From positions 1 through 64,000 of the forward strand of contig NZ_BBWH01000002.1 of the NCBI RefSeq assembly GCF_001463705.1: a stretch of DNA of 64,000 nucleotides, read 5' to 3'. The position numbers and the translations under genes were made by a program. Under the pieces are notes generated by a model. The model was not told the origin of the DNA. It made no database searches and was given only the letters and a program-made list of their open reading frames with translations. Shown one piece after another: positions 63,706 through 64,000 of the stretch. This DNA comes from Aureimonas sp. AU12. Lineage in GTDB: Bacteria; Pseudomonadota; Alphaproteobacteria; Rhizobiales; Rhizobiaceae. How positions within the stretch are numbered: position 1 is the first letter of the stretch; each line of letters opens with the position of its first letter.

Positions 63706-64000
63706 TCAGACCTGGCCGGAGGATGGCGTCGCACCGCCCGCCGAGGATCCCAGCGTCGGCAGCGTCACCTTGAGATCGTCTTTGTCGCCCCCCCGGATGC
63801 TGTCCGGCCGCAGCTTGAAGTAGATGAGCACCGGAGCCGCGATGAAGATCGACGAGTAGACGCCGACCAGGACGCCCGCGAGCATCGGTGCCACGAAGAC
63901 GCGGATGACGTCGCCGCCGAACCCGTAGAGCGCCACGAGTGCCAACACCAGGGTCACGGCGGTCAGAAGCGTCCGCGACAGCGTCTCGTTCAAGGAGAGG
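63706..64000 (-). CDS. secF: protein translocase subunit SecF, C-terminal part
   Basis: The gene is cut by the window edge; the last 97 residues are visible. They include LSLNETLSRTLLTAV, the conserved signature of the SecF C-terminal region, and the last two membrane segments, followed by a short polar tail. SecF works with SecD to complete protein export with proton-motive force. It heads the visible part of the operon with the Mth938-like, NDUFAF6-like and DUF4153 genes. Confidence 0.93.
   Translation of the reverse strand, partial: LSLNETLSRTLLTAVTLVLALVALYGFGGDVIRVFVAPMLAGVLVGVYSSIFIAAPVLIYFKLRPDSIRGGDKDDLKVTLPTLGSSAGGATPSSGQV

Overview
The window is a stretch of high-GC chromosome from an alphaproteobacterium, most likely of the Hyphomicrobiales (Rhizobiales). 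The evidence is a divK-pleD pair, a perfect CtrA-type TTAA-N7-TTAA box, Pfam families typical of that order (DUF983, DUF1127, DUF2059, DUF2336, DUF3572), a PlcP/glycosyltransferase lipid-remodelling pair, a MaeB malic enzyme fused to a phosphotransacetylase domain, a class II DAHP synthase, and RpoH-type promoters with CTTG boxes at lon and clpP. Family-level placement (for example Aurantimonadaceae) would be a guess. I see no insertion sequence, prophage, integrase or CRISPR array; two tRNA genes are present.

Layout. 1-11.2 kb: a rightward housekeeping run, pyrB-pyrC-plsY-dprA (stop/start overlaps), topA-rnr-DUF983-Nudix, then rpmG. 11.6-14.5 kb: leftward divK-pleD (cell-cycle and c-di-GMP signalling), divergent from a DUF3572 gene and a HAD-like gene. 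14.5-20.8 kb: an accessory catabolic block, made of a leftward polyamine/opine-type ABC importer (binding protein, ATPase, two permeases), a leftward XRE-cupin regulator and a rightward HisD paralogue. 20.8-26.6 kb: a tightly overlapping leftward operon encoding glutaryl-CoA dehydrogenase, a glutarate-type CoA transferase, a hydroxylysine-kinase-like phosphotransferase and a class III aminotransferase-fold phospholyase, with a divergent LysR regulator. This looks like a bacterial counterpart of the animal hydroxylysine route and is the most interesting system here. 26.7-31.2 kb: an Mla-like lipid transport operon (STAS-MlaE, ATPase, long MCE protein, lipoprotein).

31.3-41 kb: dgcA, an MFS transporter, plcP and its glycosyltransferase, maeB, a GltX2-type glutamyl-tRNA synthetase, and an MFS transporter with a small membrane partner. 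41.4-48.7 kb: DedA, hemerythrin, class II DAHP synthase, gamma-glutamylcyclotransferase, glutathione reductase, DUF2059, rpiA and phosphoglycolate phosphatase. 48.8-58.5 kb: tRNA-Val(CAC), NAD kinase, DUF2336, HU, then the protein-quality-control block lon, clpX, clpP, tig, and tRNA-Leu(TAG). 58.9-64 kb: a 47-residue DUF1127 protein, trmFO, and a leftward operon of secF (cut by the window edge), an Mth938/NDUFAF3-like protein, a squalene-synthase/NDUFAF6-like protein and a DUF4153 membrane protein. The last two named homologues are complex I assembly factors in mitochondria.

Regulatory signals recognised include intrinsic terminators behind rpmG, the Mla operon, gltX, DAHP synthase, lon, clpX, tig and the DUF1127 gene; sigma-70 promoters for both tRNAs; RpoH-type promoters for lon and clpP; and several unexplained hairpins, notably upstream of pyrB, dedA and hisD. 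Several convergent gene pairs overlap at their 3' ends by about 50 bp.
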